From Inia geoffrensis (Eukaryota > Chordata > Mammalia > Artiodactyla > Iniidae): a stretch of 64,000 nt of DNA. Shown piece by piece: positions 11,936 through 24,600 of this stretch. Position numbers and translations under genes: made by a program. The stretch spans positions 24,095,592 to 24,159,591 of the forward strand of contig CM070905.1 of assembly GCA_036417435.1 (NCBI GenBank), given 5' to 3'. How positions within the stretch are numbered: the stretch's first letter is position 1; every line of letters starts with the position of its first letter. Below the pieces are notes generated by a model. The model did no database searches and was not told where the DNA came from. It saw only the letters and a list, made by a program, of their open reading frames with translations.

Positions 11936-12290
11936 GGACTTCCTTGGCGGCGCAGTGGTTAAGAATCCGCCTGCCAAAGTAGGGGGACACGGGTTCGAGC
12001 CCTGGTCTGGGAAGATCCCACATGCCGCGGAGCAACTAAGCCTGTGTGCCACAACTACTGAGCCTGCGCTCTAGAGCCCATGAACCACAACTACTAAAGC
12101 CCGTGTGCCACAACTACTGAAGCCCGTGCGCCTAGGGCATGTGCTCCGCAACAAGAGAAGCCACTGCAATGAGAAGCTCGTGCACCGCAATGAAGAGTAG
12201 CCCTTGTTTGCTGCAACTAGAGAAAGCCTGTGCACAGCAGCGAAGATCCAACGCAGCCATAAATAAATAAATTTATTAAAAAAAAAAAAA
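11936..12290 (+). mobile_element. Long-form CHR SINE
   Basis: Head GACTTCCTTGGCGGCGCAG, box B GGTTCGAGCCC, a long body with repeated CCACAACTACTGAAGCCCG units, and tail AAATAAATAAATTTATTA plus poly(A). An imperfect duplication flanks it (about AACATGAAGGATAT upstream, AACATTAAGCATAT downstream). Confidence 0.88.
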
Positions 12291-12454
12291 ACATTAAGCA
12301 TATGTAAAGAGCCCTAGGAATTACTGTCATCAACCGATCAAGAAAGAGTTATTTGGCATCTACTAAATAGAAAAGCAATGCATCAGGCACTGCAGTAGAT
12401 CCAAATGGATGAAAAAAATAACTTCTGTCTTCAAAGAACTTAAGAAGGTATGGT

Positions 12455-12664
12455 AGGGCTTCCCTGGTGGCACAGTGGTTGAGAGTCCGCCTGCCAATGC
12501 AGGGGATGCGGGTTCATGCCCTGGTCCTGGAAGATCCCACATGTCGCGGAGCGGCTGGGCCCGTGAGCCATGGCCGCTGAGCCTGCGCGTCCGGAGCCTG
12601 TGCTCCGCAACAGGAGAGACCACAACAGTGAGAGGCCCGCGTACTGTAAAAAAAAAAAAGAAAA
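12455..12664 (+). mobile_element. CHR-2 type SINE, full length
   Basis: CHR-2 head and body as at 866. Duplication AAGAAGGTATGG at 12,442-12,453 and 12,665-12,676. The flank (about 12,350-12,450) resembles an L2 end on the - strand. Confidence 0.92.
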
Positions 12665-12676
12665 AAGAAGGTATGG

Positions 12677-13540
12677 AAGGTATGGTGAAGCCACATCATG
12701 GCAACCAGTGACAGAATGCCACACGACCACCGAGTGGTAGCACAGACAGCAAATACTGGAGGGGCTCAATACTCAATACACAAATACTGGAGAGAGCCAG
12801 CTCTGAGAGCTGGAGAGTCGGGACACTCTCCAGGGAGGGGAGGGGAGGGGCTGGGCATTACAGGCTGGGCGGGACATCACAGGCGGGGGCATGATAATGT
12901 GCAGAATGACTCGGGCCACACTTTGGAAATAATGCATGACTGGTAGGGAAGGAGTAGGAAGGAGGTTAGAATTTTGGGATAGAAAGGGAAGCTGAAGTCA
13001 GTGGAGGTGCAAGTAGATGTTAGAGGGAAGAGAGAGAAGGGATGACAGAGAGAGCAGAGGCCATGAGGCGGTGCGTGCAGCCCAGAAGAAGAGCTCAAGA
13101 GGATGACCTGGAGGGACGGGGGGGTGGGACAAGTCATCCGTCCTGATACAGGTCTGGGACGGATGAATTGGGGGTGGATCCTGAACATTCTTGGGGAGGC
13201 AGAAAGGAAAGAAGGAAGTGTAGGAACCTAAACAAGATGCACAAAAACCCTGTTACAGTCATGACAGTTGGGAGGCAGGGATGAGAGAAACGAAAAGGTG
13301 TAGTGGCAGCTCTTCAGTGGACTGTGCTGACTAGAGTCAGATCGCACTGGGGGGGAGACAGGAGGCAGAAGGAGGGGACAAAGGCAGATGTCCCAGCCTG
13401 GACCAGGCTTGGTCTATTAGCATGAGTTTTTACTACTTTCTTGCAAGACAGACAGCAAAACGCTTTGTGCTCCGTCCTACCTCCACCCATCTGCCTCAAT
13501 CCCAATGTTTTCTCCTGATTTGGGGGACCTCATCCACTGG
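12677..13540. other. Non-coding, purine-rich stretch
   Basis: Contains a (GGGGA)n run near 12,833-12,850 and GA-rich sequence. No gene seen. Confidence 0.5.
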
Positions 13541-13544
13541 CAGA

Positions 13545-13785
13545 ACTGTGCCGTGGTTACCAGTGAGAGCTCTGGAGCCAGACCATCTGGGCTTGAATTC
13601 GGCTTCTGCCATTTAGTAACCCTAGGTGAGTTACTTTTAAGCCTCTGCTTCAGTTTCTCCAAACTGTAACACAGGAGTAATAAAACTGAATACCCCCCTC
13701 CTAAGGAAAATGTGAGGTTTAAATGAGGCAGCCCTCAGAACAATGTCTTGCACACAGAAGGAACTCAATAAATGCTGGCTCTTCC
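13545..13785 (+). mobile_element. MIR SINE
   Basis: GAGCTCTGGAGCCAGACCATC, CTGCCATTTAGTAACC, CAGTTTCTCCAAACTG and CTCAATAAATGCTGG occur in MIR order. Near full length. Confidence 0.85.
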
Positions 13786-14119
13786 TATTGGGTCAAGCAC
13801 ATAGAGTGAGAACAGAAACACATTTTGAGTGTACCCAGGTCACAGAGTGACTAACCTCTGGTTCTCTAAGGGAAAAACTAGGGGCCTTTGGCCAATATAC
13901 ATTCTAGCTTACTTGGCCCAAGCCTTGGCAGGGCCTACGTGACTCACAGAGTCACACGGGAGCTTTCCTTTGAGAGAGGAGGGGGTCTGAACGAGAGGTG
14001 CTGAGTTCAGCCTGATGCCCTGGCGGATGCCACCTGACCAGCCCAGTCTGAACCCTGGCGATTGCCCTGTTCAGCTGAACCAGCAGAGCTTTCCAAAGCT
14101 AGTGGAAAATGTGGATTTG

Positions 14120-14340
14120 CTTCTCTAATCTCATTTCCTACCACCTCCTATCCCTCTTCCACTTACTACTTGGACTCTTTGATCTGGGCACACAATGTTA
14201 TGTGTTCCCTAAACAGACACGGAAATGTCACCTCGCTGTGCCTTGGCACATGCTGTTTGTGGCACAATTTCCATTTCCCAATTTCCACTCTTTCTTTCTT
14301 CCTTAGTAACAGGCATCCTTTTAGTCCAGACATCAGTGTG
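14120..14340 (+). mobile_element. L2-like fragment
   Basis: CTGTGCCTTGGCACATGCTG and surrounding sequence resemble the L2 3' region. Diverged. Confidence 0.35.
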
Positions 14341-14396
14341 GCCAGCTTAAAGACTGTCCCCTCTCTCACACCACTGAGATTCAGATGAGACATTTA

Positions 14397-14800
14397 AAAA
14401 ATTTTATTTTATTTTTTTGGCTGCGTTGGGTCTTTGTTGCTGTGCACAGGCTTTCTCTAGCTGCGGAGAGCTGGGGCTACTCTTCGTTGCGGTGCTCAAG
14501 CTTCTCATCGCAGTGGCTTCTCTTGTTGTGGAGCATGGGCTCTAGGCGCGTGGGCTTCAGCGGTTGCAGCACATGGGCTCAGTAGTTGCCGCACACGGGT
14601 CCTAGAGTGCACGGGCTTCAGCAGTTGTGACGCGTGGGCTCAGTAGCTGTGGCGCGCGGGCTCTAGAGTGCAGGCTCAGTAGCTGTGGCACACGGGCTTA
14701 GTTGCTCTGCTGCATGTGGGATCTTCCTGGACCAGGGATTGAACCCGTGTCCCCTGCATTGGCAGGCGGATTCTTAACCACTGCGCCACCAGGGAAGCCC
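14397..14800 (-). mobile_element. Long-form CHR SINE
   Basis: T-rich tail, then GGCTGCGTTGGGTC, tandem GGGCTCAGTAG(T/C)TG units and head ending CCACCAGGGAAGCCC. Duplication about TCAGATGAGACATTTA / TCAGCTGAGACTTTTAA on either side. Confidence 0.9.
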
Positions 14801-15109
14801 TCAGCTGAGACTTTTAAGTGGGACTTCTAAGAAAGTATTTGCTCTTGCTGGGCTTTATCTCTTTCCCTTGGCATCCTGTCAAGAAGGAAGATGTGAATGG
14901 CTGGAGCTCCACAGCCACCTTGGATCTCGAGAATGGAATTCACGTGCTAAGGGGAGCTGAGCAGGAGTTTGAAAGGGCTCAGATCCCTGTTGACACTGGG
15001 AGTCACTGTACCTGTTCAAGACTGCCTGTGTCTGGACTTTTTTTTTTTTTTAAACGAGAAAAGAAGTAAACTTTAATCTTGTTTAAGCAAATGTGGTTTC
15101 TGGTCCATA

Positions 15110-15450
15110 TCAGCAATTGAATGCAATTCCTAACTGATGCACTGGTACCTCTCTCTGGAATCCATGTCCTCCTTCTACTCTTGGCTTGGCTGATGTCTAC
15201 TCATCCTTAAAAAATTGGCCTCAGCAGTACTTCCTTCAGCAAGTCTTTTCTGAATCCCCTGTTGTACTCTGAGAGAATCCTGTGAGTTGCAGAGCACGTG
15301 TCACCCTGCACTCTGATGAGCTCTTGAGCCTGCCAACTCCTTGATGGCCCAAAAAAATAGCTTACTTGACTTTGTGGTCCCAATTCCTAGCATGGCACCT
15401 GACACAGTAGAAAGTCAGTACATGCTTAGTAAATGAATTAAATGAAAAGC
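15110..15450 (+). mobile_element. L2 3' end fragment
   Basis: GTCTTTTCTGAATCCCC, GAGCCTGCCAACTCCTTGAT and ATGGCACCTGACACAGTAG followed by GTAAATGAATTAAATGAA match the L2 3' end order. Confidence 0.65.
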
Positions 15451-15794
15451 AAATCCAGATGCCAATCACTGGCCCTCAACTATTGATTTATCTTGGCCTT
15501 TAAGAATGTTTGATTCAGAGAACATAAGAGGAAGATTATCACAGAGAAACAAGACCTTTCTTTCTTTCTATTACTGATCCAAACACAGTCCCTGCATATA
15601 GCTCTGGGGAAAAGGCCTGCTCTGAGGACCCACCACATTATGGCCATACCCTTCTAGTTGCTGCCTTGAACACAGGTTCTGTCCGACAGCAGGGCTAGGC
15701 AGTGGGTAGATCACAAATGCCCCAGGCGAGAAGGTACCACAATTTCCACTTCCACATCTGAAGACCAATAGCTCCGTATCAGAGGGAAGAGGGA

Positions 15795-16040
15795 AGGGAA
15801 TTAACATTTATTGGGTACCTGCTGTGTGCCACACACTGAATTAGGTTCACAGTCATGCATGTTGCCTTGTTAATCCTCACAACCTTATTATGCAGTGGTT
15901 ATTTTTAGTCTCACTTTTCTGATAAGGAAATGAAGGCTCAGGGAGGTTAAAGAAATTATCCAAGGTCATTTGGTAAGTACAGAAGCCAGAATTTGAACAC
16001 AGTCCTGCGTAACTGCAGAGCCTGGCTCCTGTCACTAACC
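15795..16040 (-). mobile_element. MIR SINE
   Basis: Reverse-strand MIR: AACATTTATTGGGTACC, TGTTAATCCTCACAACC, GAAGGCTCAGGGAGGTTAAAG and CCAAGGTCATTTGGTAAG. Confidence 0.85.
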
Positions 16041-19000
16041 AGAAGGCCGAATGGTTGCCGACGTCCAGGAGAATGGCATGCCCAGACGTCCAAGAGTTTT
16101 CTGGAACCCTGCCCCAGGGAGTGGTAGGCCCATCAGAGGCCGGGAGGGGGGATGAAGGCATGCTGAGAAAGGCCAGGAAGTGGACCTGGGGAGAGGCATC
16201 TGTCTTCCTGCTGGCCCTGTCTGCTCTGCTCTTGGGCTGAGGGGTGATGTGTCAGCAGAGAGGAAGAAAGTCATTAAGAAAGCCGAGATTCCCCTCCGCA
16301 CAGATCTGCCTGAGCTCGTTTCCCCAATGATCCCACGCTGAGCACTCCGGTTAGTGGTGGTCTGGGCTCATTACCCTCTGGGACTCACTGCCTCTCTTCT
16401 CTGTTGGTTGCTCAGCATGAGCCCAGCCTTGGGGAACTCATCACCACCTCTCCCACTGCCTGGGAAAGCCACGGGCTGTAACCCATTCTCTTGGGCCTGC
16501 ATCAGGAGGTGGTCAGGCTAGAGCACCCCCTTGCCGTGTGTCCTGTAGGTTCCACTGCTCCCATTTCATTCCACCCCTGCTGCCCTGGACTCCACAGAGG
16601 AACGCTAGAGCAGACATCCAGAGACAGGCTGTCACCCCTGAAGCTACAGGGGCTCCTTTAAATCCCTGTGGTGGGAACATCAGCCACACTGAGAAGCCAA
16701 GGACACGGGGAACTGGTCTGGGAGAGCTGTGGGGGGAGGGCCACAGGCAGTGGAGAAGGTAAAGATGAAGGACGAGGCGAGTCTGGCACACCTTTCTGCC
16801 TGCCTCCCAAGCCCGACTGGATCTGCCCTTTCAGTCCTTTGACCAAAACAAAATCCTTCTGGCTTCCCCAACTGAAAACTAAGTTTATAATTGAAAAGCC
16901 CAGAGAATTTATTGCCGTGGGGATGAGGAAATGTAAACCTCATAACCTTCCCGCAGGCCAATAGATCAGGCAGATATCCATCCTATTAGAATAACTCTCC
17001 ACTGCAGATATCCATCTTATTCAGCTAAATGGTGAAGAAAGCCTGTCCCCACACCACAGAGATGCTGTGCGTATGGTTTTCTGCTCACCTCTCTGAGTAC
17101 ATTCATCGGTCCATTTTGATTCCTCTGTTGAAATCGGACTCAGAATTACAAACTGCCGAGTGGCAGCAGAAGTTTTAAGTTAAGCATTCCCAGGCGTAGG
17201 TGAGCTCGGGAGGTGGGACGAAAGGCAGGTGGGCAAGATTTAGTGCTTCGTGTGCGGGGTGGGGGAAGCTGAGGCTCATCCACAAGTCTGGATCCAGCTG
17301 GCGACGGGGAGCCACGGAGAGGCGGCAAGGAAAGAGGGCAGGGAGGAGGAGTTTAAAAGCTCTCTGGTCAAAGGGCCAGACACGCGGCATGACAGAGCGG
17401 AAACTGCTGGAGACTCTGAACCACTGCTAATGCTAACCTCCGTGCAAGGCGTAAGTATCTGCCATGCAGAACGATGTATGTGCGAGGTGGGGACCCCGGG
17501 ACGACAGTCGGCCAGGTGCTGGTGCCTCCCTCTGCTTCCCTTTGGGCATTTCTGGGTCCCACGACTCCAGCTAGTTCTGGGTATGGGACAGCAGAGGTGG
17601 TACTATCAAGGCTTGTCTTGAGGTCGGTTTGCATTAGGAGGTGAAATCGCCTCTCTCTATCCCCTGTCTTACTGCCCCTGGGGTGGTCTACGGAGCCTGA
17701 ACCAGGATGCCTGTGTATATATGCTGCTGCTGTCGCTGCTACAACTGACCACCGCGTGGGTGGGTCACTCAGCCCAAGAAAGGAGGCCCAGGGGACCGCA
17801 GATGACTTACTGACAGTGGCCTTAATGGTGCTCAGTGGTGCGGGGAAGACGGGCAGCAGCTGGCCCAGCTCTCTGGGAGTCCGCCCCCTGCACCAGCCAT
17901 TCCCACTACCTTGGTTTATTTTCTTTTACTGCAGAGCGGCTCCTGTGTGCGGGCAATGAAGGTCTGACTGCTGTCCTCCACAGGCCTGGGGTGGGGGAGC
18001 GCTCAGCTTGCTGAAGTAGGGCAGCGCGGGACGAGGAGGCCCAAGAAGGGGCTGATTCCCTCCAGCGCATCCCTAGGAGATGCGCATCCCTAGGAGCAAT
18101 ACCAGAGCATCCTCCCTGGGCGTGAAAGGCCCTTTGAGGACCAGCAGCCAGCCGAAGGAGCCACTCAAACTCTGGCTTATCCCTAGGCTCCTCCTCCAGG
18201 ATCCCCATCCTCTGCTTGCCGGGTTTGCAACCCTCCCCCTCCCCAAGCACCTCATCTTTCTCAGCTGCTATGTTCCATCCTCTTGCTCCTGGGCAAACCT
18301 CCTTCCACTGCCATCCAGACATCCCACTTCTATCTTTTGAACGATTTTCTGTTCCACAGTCTTCTTGCTACTGGGGAAAAAAAAATATTGCCTTCCAAAG
18401 TGACTGGCCTCCTGCAACAATTTTCTTTGATACCTGTGAGTCTTTCAGACCCCTGATGGGAGGGCAGGCAAGGGGGGAGAATTACTAGGCACGGCCTTGG
18501 ACAGAGGTGGGGAGCAGGGTAGAGTTCTTCACTTAAGAGTCAGCAGCCTTGGGAAATGGAAGTGCTGGAGTGGCAGAGGGTTAGAGAGGGTCTTCTTGCA
18601 GTTTCAGGTACAGGCTTGTATGGGATAAGGGAGGCTTTAGGGAGAGGAAAGAGAAGCTACGAGCTGACTTACTGCCAAGGCACAGGGTGACAGTTCTCAC
18701 AGCCCAAAATGGTTTACAAACACAAAACCTTTGCCAAAACTTGTCCTTAACAATTTGAAAGCCTTAAAACCCTATAATTGCCTCTCTAATGAGAGCTTTT
18801 AAAAAGACCCTTCTCCACCAATTGTCTACAACATATTCATCTGGTCACACCCTGCCCAAAACACATCTGCAAAATTTTGAATTCAATCCATTTGATTTAT
18901 GCTCTATTTTATGCCAATCAATTCAAGATAACTATGGGTCAATTCTGTATGCATTAGACCCACATTGCCCATTACAGCAGCCACCAGCTCTAAACTGGAA

Positions 19001-20850
19001 GTTCCTAAAGGGCAGGGGCTGGGACTGGTCTCTTCACATCACTTTTCTGACTATAATTCTCCTGCCCCAGGGGACCCATCACTGTAACCTAAGTCCCAGA
19101 CGGAATGATTTTCAAGGCACAAAGTAGGGTGGGATATAAGACTGGCATTCCAGGCACAGCCCATCGGGCCAGGCTTTGGACAAGGAGATGGATTTCGTCT
19201 GATTTCCCTCGACGGACGAGATGTGTTCAGCAAACAGCCCAGCCTGTGGGTGTCACTCTGATGCCAAGCTCCGACAGGCATCGATCAGGCTGCAGTGTGA
19301 GCGTGCAGACATATACCCAGACCTTGCCAACGTCTTGGCCTGGAAGATGGTTCTCTCCGGACCTGGGATGGCCACACCCGCCACGGGGGAGGCTGCTGCA
19401 GAGCAGACTGTGCTGATGGGGGGAAAGGAGGCAGGATGGGGCCTCCTCAAAATGCCCATTCTTGGTTGGGAAGGCAAGCAAAAAGGGGCACTGGGCGAAG
19501 GCTGGTGTAAATGGCCCAGTAAAGCAAAAGCAGAAGAAGGGGCGAGCTGGCGTTCCTAGCCTCCTCCACTTCCCCTGCCCAGCAGCTCGTCTGTACCTGG
19601 TGCTGCCCTCGGGCAGCCCGCGGGAATTACAGAACAGCCCATCTGAACCAAAGGTCATCTTGGTCTCCTTCCCAATCCAGATGTCTTCCTCATACTTCTG
19701 GGAGATGGTCAGCTTCTAGCAAAATATTCCCTAACAGGGAGCTCTCGAAAAAGAGTCCATTCCACTATTTAGAAAAGCCATCTTTCAAGTTCAACCTGTA
19801 CTTCCTCGTGCTGGTCTAAGTTTTGTAGTCTGGAGCAATTCAGAACAAATCTGATCACTTTTTCTTATTTACCTGCGGGTAATTTTGGGAAGGTTCTCTG
19901 AGCCCAAATACCTCTCTGAGGGCGGCTTTGAGAATTAGATGAGCAAAGACTCAGGTGTGAGTGACTAGCACGGGGTTTAGCAAGTCCACAGAAAGCATCC
20001 GTCCCCTGCCTCCTTCCACATGGCAGCCATTCATACTATTAATATTTATTCTGCTTTTTCTTTCCATCCCTAGTGATTTCTATTACTCCCTGGTCCTGGA
20101 TCCCAGCCACCCTCTATACCACCTGGTCCCTTCCTAGGAATGCGCCTCCATTTATCAAGAACTCTCTAAAAACAGTCAGAACTGAACACAGTATCCCAGA
20201 TGTTGCTTAAAGCACAGCAGAATAATTACATCCTTTGAACTATACTATTTTCTATTAAAGCAGTTTTTATCCGTCATTTCACACTGTTGTTAGTACACAG
20301 TTTGTAGTAAACAAAATGCCCTGGGGTAATTTTCAAATGAATTGCCATCAAGACAGGTCACCTTCATCTTGTAATTGTGTAAGTGATTTTTTGAACTTAA
20401 ACACAGGACGCTGCATTTGTTACAACTTGATAAATTACATTTCACCTTGTAAGTTATAACCCATCTCTCTCCACACTTGCAAGAAATTCTGAACCTTGAT
20501 TTTCTGTCCTAGCAGAACACAATCTTGTATATCTCAAATGTGACACGTATGTCTTCTGGGCTTCCACCTAAATCTTAGGAAGGGCAGACAAACCCAGGGT
20601 CAGTAATTTAAACTTGTACTGTGGCTCCAAGATGCTCCGTAAGTAAGGACTTGGTGAATACTGTTGAGAAGGAAAACCCTACGGTGGGAGCCTGTGGGAA
20701 GTCCTAGAGGCGCCGCACACCAGGCAGAACCAGGGAAGGACCAGGTCTGAATTGTTCCCTCCAGAAGCTCGTCTTTGTAATTTAGCTTTCAGATACATGA
20801 AGCTACTGCCTTTTACATGGACCCAGAGATGGATTTTGGGTACGAGTCTA
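16041..20850. other. Non-coding stretch with few recognisable repeats
   Basis: No gene identified. 18,065-18,096 holds a 15-base direct duplication (GCGCATCCCTAGGAG twice, 2 bases apart). About 19,740-20,520 is AT-rich with the look of an old interspersed repeat whose family I cannot name. Confidence 0.45.
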
Positions 20851-20870
20851 CATTAAAAACGGAGACGAAG

Positions 20871-21087
20871 GGCTTCCCTGGTGGCGCAGTGGTTGAGAGT
20901 CTGCCTGCCATTTCAGGGGACACGGGTTCGTGCCCCGGTCTGGGAAGATCCCACATGCCGCGGAGCGGCTGGGCCCGTGAGCTATGGCCGCTGAGCCTGC
21001 GCGTCCGGAGCCTGCGCTCCGCAGCGGGAGAGGCCACAGCAGTGAGAGGTCCGTGTACCGCAAAAAAAAAAAAAAAAACAACAACAA
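20871..21087 (+). mobile_element. CHR-2 type SINE, full length
   Basis: CHR-2 head and body. Flanking duplication AAAAACGGAGA(C/T)GAAG at about 20,855-20,870 and 21,089-21,104 with a single mismatch. Confidence 0.93.
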
Positions 21088-21789
21088 AAAAAACGGAGAT
21101 GAAGCAGAGAAGAGCTTAAAAACATCTCGGCAATGATGCTCTTCCTCAGCTCGGGAGGGCTGACCTGGCTCTGTCCCCTCTCAGGGCCCCTCATATCAGC
21201 GGCTCTGCCTATCTTCTCGGAACAATGGTTCTCGCAAATACTTACAGGAACTCTTGGGGGGAGGCTGGCTGGGTCATAGGTAGATGGCTGCAGGAATGCA
21301 GAAAAGGAACTTGGCGGCAGCACAGAAAATGGATTTGCAGGCGACATGATAAATGGAAGCGGGATTTGGGCCCAAAGACCAAGGGAAAACAGTGTGATGG
21401 AGGACCAAAAAAAAAAAAAAAACAAGTTAGCCTGGAACTGGAAGATGGAACAAGTTTTTTTTCAAAGATTGTTCCAATGGCATCTGAGGGGCATGTGGGA
21501 CTCTCCTGTGGTCCAATTCCCTGGATTTTATATGGCTATGAGGTCCTCTTTCTGGATGGTTCAGCAGCAATGATCTCCTCACTATGGTGCAATAACTAAA
21601 TCGCTCAAGTCAGGGAAGGAGAAACTTGTGGAGGTCTTTTCTCCGTGTGAGAGTGGGGACAATGAGTGTGGGCTACCTGGGGGGAAGCGGGGGAACAGTG
21701 AGGTGTGGGGAATCTCATCGGACTTTTCTCTTCAGGACCTGCTGGGTTGCGCTGACTCAATCTATGATATAAAGATGGCCAGAAAACTG

Positions 21790-22007
21790 TTTTTTTGGTT
21801 TTGTTTTGTTTTTTTGTGGTACGCGGGCCTCTCACTGCTGTGGCCTCTCCCGTTGCGGAGCACAGGCTCCGGATGCGCAGGCTCAGCGGCCATGGCTCAC
21901 GGGCCCAGCCACTCAGCAGCATGTGGGATCTTTCCGGACCGGGGCACGAACCCGTGTCCCCTGCATCGGCAGGCAGACTCTCAACCTCTGTGCCACCAGG
22001 GAAGCCC
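21790..22007 (-). mobile_element. CHR-2 type SINE
   Basis: Reverse-strand CHR-2: TTTGTGGTACGCGGGCC, CTCACTGCTGTGGCCTC and head ending CCACCAGGGAAGCCC. A short imperfect duplication around AAAAC..TTTTTG flanks it. Confidence 0.92.
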
Positions 22008-22134
22008 AAAACAGTGGTTTTTGTAAAACTTCTTTGTCTCCTTAGGGACATTCATACAGAAGAACCCTCCACATACAAAAAAAGAGGAAGGAGAGAAAGA
22101 AAAGGGTGAAAACTGAATAAACAACTCTTTCTGT

Positions 22135-22190
22135 TCACGTCTCTCTTACACACGCATACACACAAGCACACACACGCACGTGCAACTAGC
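22135..22190. repeat. Imperfect CA-rich simple repeat
   Basis: ACACACGCATACACACAAGC-type imperfect dinucleotide stretch. Confidence 0.7.
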
Positions 22191-22504
22191 TCCTGAGTCA
22201 GCCTTCTCGTGAAGACTGGATGGGACCAATTATGTGGTACCCGAGGCTATCTGCCTGGGATAGAGGGTGTCCCTGAGGTTAATTCTTCTTGATACAGAAT
22301 GCAGTGCTCTCTGGTAAGCCCTTCCTATGTGTGTGTTTACCCCGGCCTCCCTGGTTTTAGCCAAGCTTTCATTTGATGACCCTAAGACATCAGCTCAGAA
22401 TCTCTTTCACCTTCACATCACCTGCAGAGATGCACTGCTCCCCTGACTTATTCTCTCCCTTACTGTGCTCCAGGGCTCTCAGGTGACTTTTTTCCCACAA
22501 CTCT

Positions 22505-22650
22505 GCTTACTTCATGTTTTATGGATGAGGATAGTAAAGGTTAACGAGTTAAGTGTCTCATGTAAGGCCATGCAGCCAGCATGTGCAAGGGCCAGAATTC
22601 AAAAGCGGGCCTCTGATTCCTAAGTCCACACTGCCAACAATCACACCATC
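22505..22650 (-). mobile_element. MIR fragment
   Basis: Reverse-strand MIR: ATGGATGAGGATAGTAAAGG, GTAAGGCCATGCAGCCAGC, GGGCCAGAATTCAAAAGC. Confidence 0.65.
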
Positions 22651-24465
22651 CTGCTGCACGGATGTGGCAGCAGGCGGGAAGCTCTTCCAGTCTTCCGGTC
22701 TTAGCAATGAATTGAGAGGCAGAGGGTGGTTGGAACCACGGTGGACCCAAGAGGAAAGGGAAGGAAGAGGTGGACCCTGTGTCAGGATGGCAACGGAAGA
22801 GAAACCTGTCCTCCTTGGGAGGCCTTGGAGGAACAGGGGAAGCTTGGGGAAGTGAGCAGCTGTGAGAGGAGGGGCCAGGTAGAACGAGGGCTGGGAGATG
22901 AAAGCCCGGAGCAGCCGGGCCTTGTTTCCTTTATCCAGAGTGGAAAGAGAAAACCTTTTGGGGGACGAGGCACAGCGACAGATCAATCACTGGGCCCTCC
23001 ACAGTGCTGGGAAACTCAGACCTGGAGAGGAAGGGTGGAATGAAAAGTTCTGGGGCTTGAAATGATCCTGGAGCTGCTCATGTTAGGGTAGCAGAGAAAA
23101 AGGGGTAAAGAGAAGAGACTGGGGAGGGCACAGACTCACAAGTAAAGGTGCTGACCCCACCTCCATCCCCGGGAAGGACTGCACGGTGAAAATACCTGAG
23201 GCTGCTCAGAAGATATGAAAGGCTTTGCAATGCTGCTAACCTTCCCCCAAAGGTCTCTGGCGGACAGAAAGATGGACATACAAAGCACCCGCGTGGACGG
23301 CTGGAGGGACTGCAAACCAGAGCACATCCCGACACTGGGCTAAACCAGTGGGCAGAGGGGACATGTCGCGGAGTGATTAATATTTTATGTGGAGAATGGA
23401 AGATCTCTTACAGCAGCAGGGAAATTACACAGACACACCAACGTCACCTCTCTAACAGCTTCCTGCTCTTGCCCCCAAAACAAAAATCGGTCCTGGCAGC
23501 TCTCTCCCCCACCCACACAGAGGGACAGGCCACCCCTGGGAGCTGTTTTAGTCGGTGACACCTTCTCTCCCTCCCTCCCTCCCTCTGTTCCTGAGGCTGT
23601 TACCAAACAGCCTGAGCGTTTCCCAGGTTCATCCCACTCTTTCCAATCAGTGCTAATTGAACCACTTAACTCAAAGACAATAACATTTGTCGTTTCAAAC
23701 CATTAAGAAAAGCGTCTCAGTTCTGCAGAAGGCCTGCTCTGGGGATGGCAGCACCCGCTCACATACAAACATGCCCACAAGGCACACTCAGTGTGTAAAC
23801 ATGCACACAACTAACAGCTCCAGGAGAAATTTTGCACAAGCATGGTCAGCAAGTGTCAGCCTGTCCTTCACAATGGCGTTGCCTGAATTATTAAAAAAAA
23901 AAAAAAAAAAAAAAATCACTACCAGTTCTAATTCAGTGCCTGAAAATTGCGACTGTGGTCTCATCCCCTTCCATCCAGAGCTTCTAACCTCTTGTGTTCT
24001 CGGAGGGCCCCAGAGATGAACAGGAAAGAAGAGAAATGTAGACCCCAGGCCTCCCCACACTTGGCAACTAGAATCTTTGTGGGGGAGACGGGAGAGGGGA
24101 GATGGAAGAAGTTCTCTCTGAGCTCTCCTCATCTCCCATCGTAAAGATGCCCACCAGCAACAGAGTTACATCACGAAGAGGTGCACGCGGCACAAAGGTT
24201 TGACACGACCAGAAAGAACGTTCTCTGCTACAGCTTCAACACCAGTCCTAAAAGGCCCCAGGAATGAGGGAGGGCTCGGGAGAAGCACAGCTGCAGACGT
24301 GGACGAGGGCCTGGAGGTGCAACGGGAAGAAGGGGCGAAACAATGACCGTGAGGAAAGGGAAAGGAGAGCGGAGGAGGGGAGGGAGGGAGGGTGACCCCC
24401 AGCCCTGTTTTAACACTGTGAACGGAAGGAGGAGAATGTACTTTTAGTACATTAAGAGTGAAAAT
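22651..24465. other. Non-coding stretch
   Basis: Contains a (CCCT)n run near 23,567-23,584, a poly(A) run at about 23,891-23,914 and a GGGA-rich run near 24,375. No gene recognised. Confidence 0.5.
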
Positions 24466-24600
24466 AGCGCAGGGTAGGGGTTCTCATCTCAGCTCTGCCA
24501 CTACCGTGTGCCAGTGTGACTTTATGGCTTAACTTCTCTGGGTTTGTGATTTCTTATCTCTAGAAGGGGGATGGGATTAGACTTCTGAGCTTCCTTCCAG
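24466..24600 (+). mobile_element. MIR fragment
   Basis: CTCATCTCAGCTCTGCCAC, TTATGGCTTAACTTCTCTGG and TTATCTCTAGAAGGGGG fit the central MIR region. Confidence 0.55.
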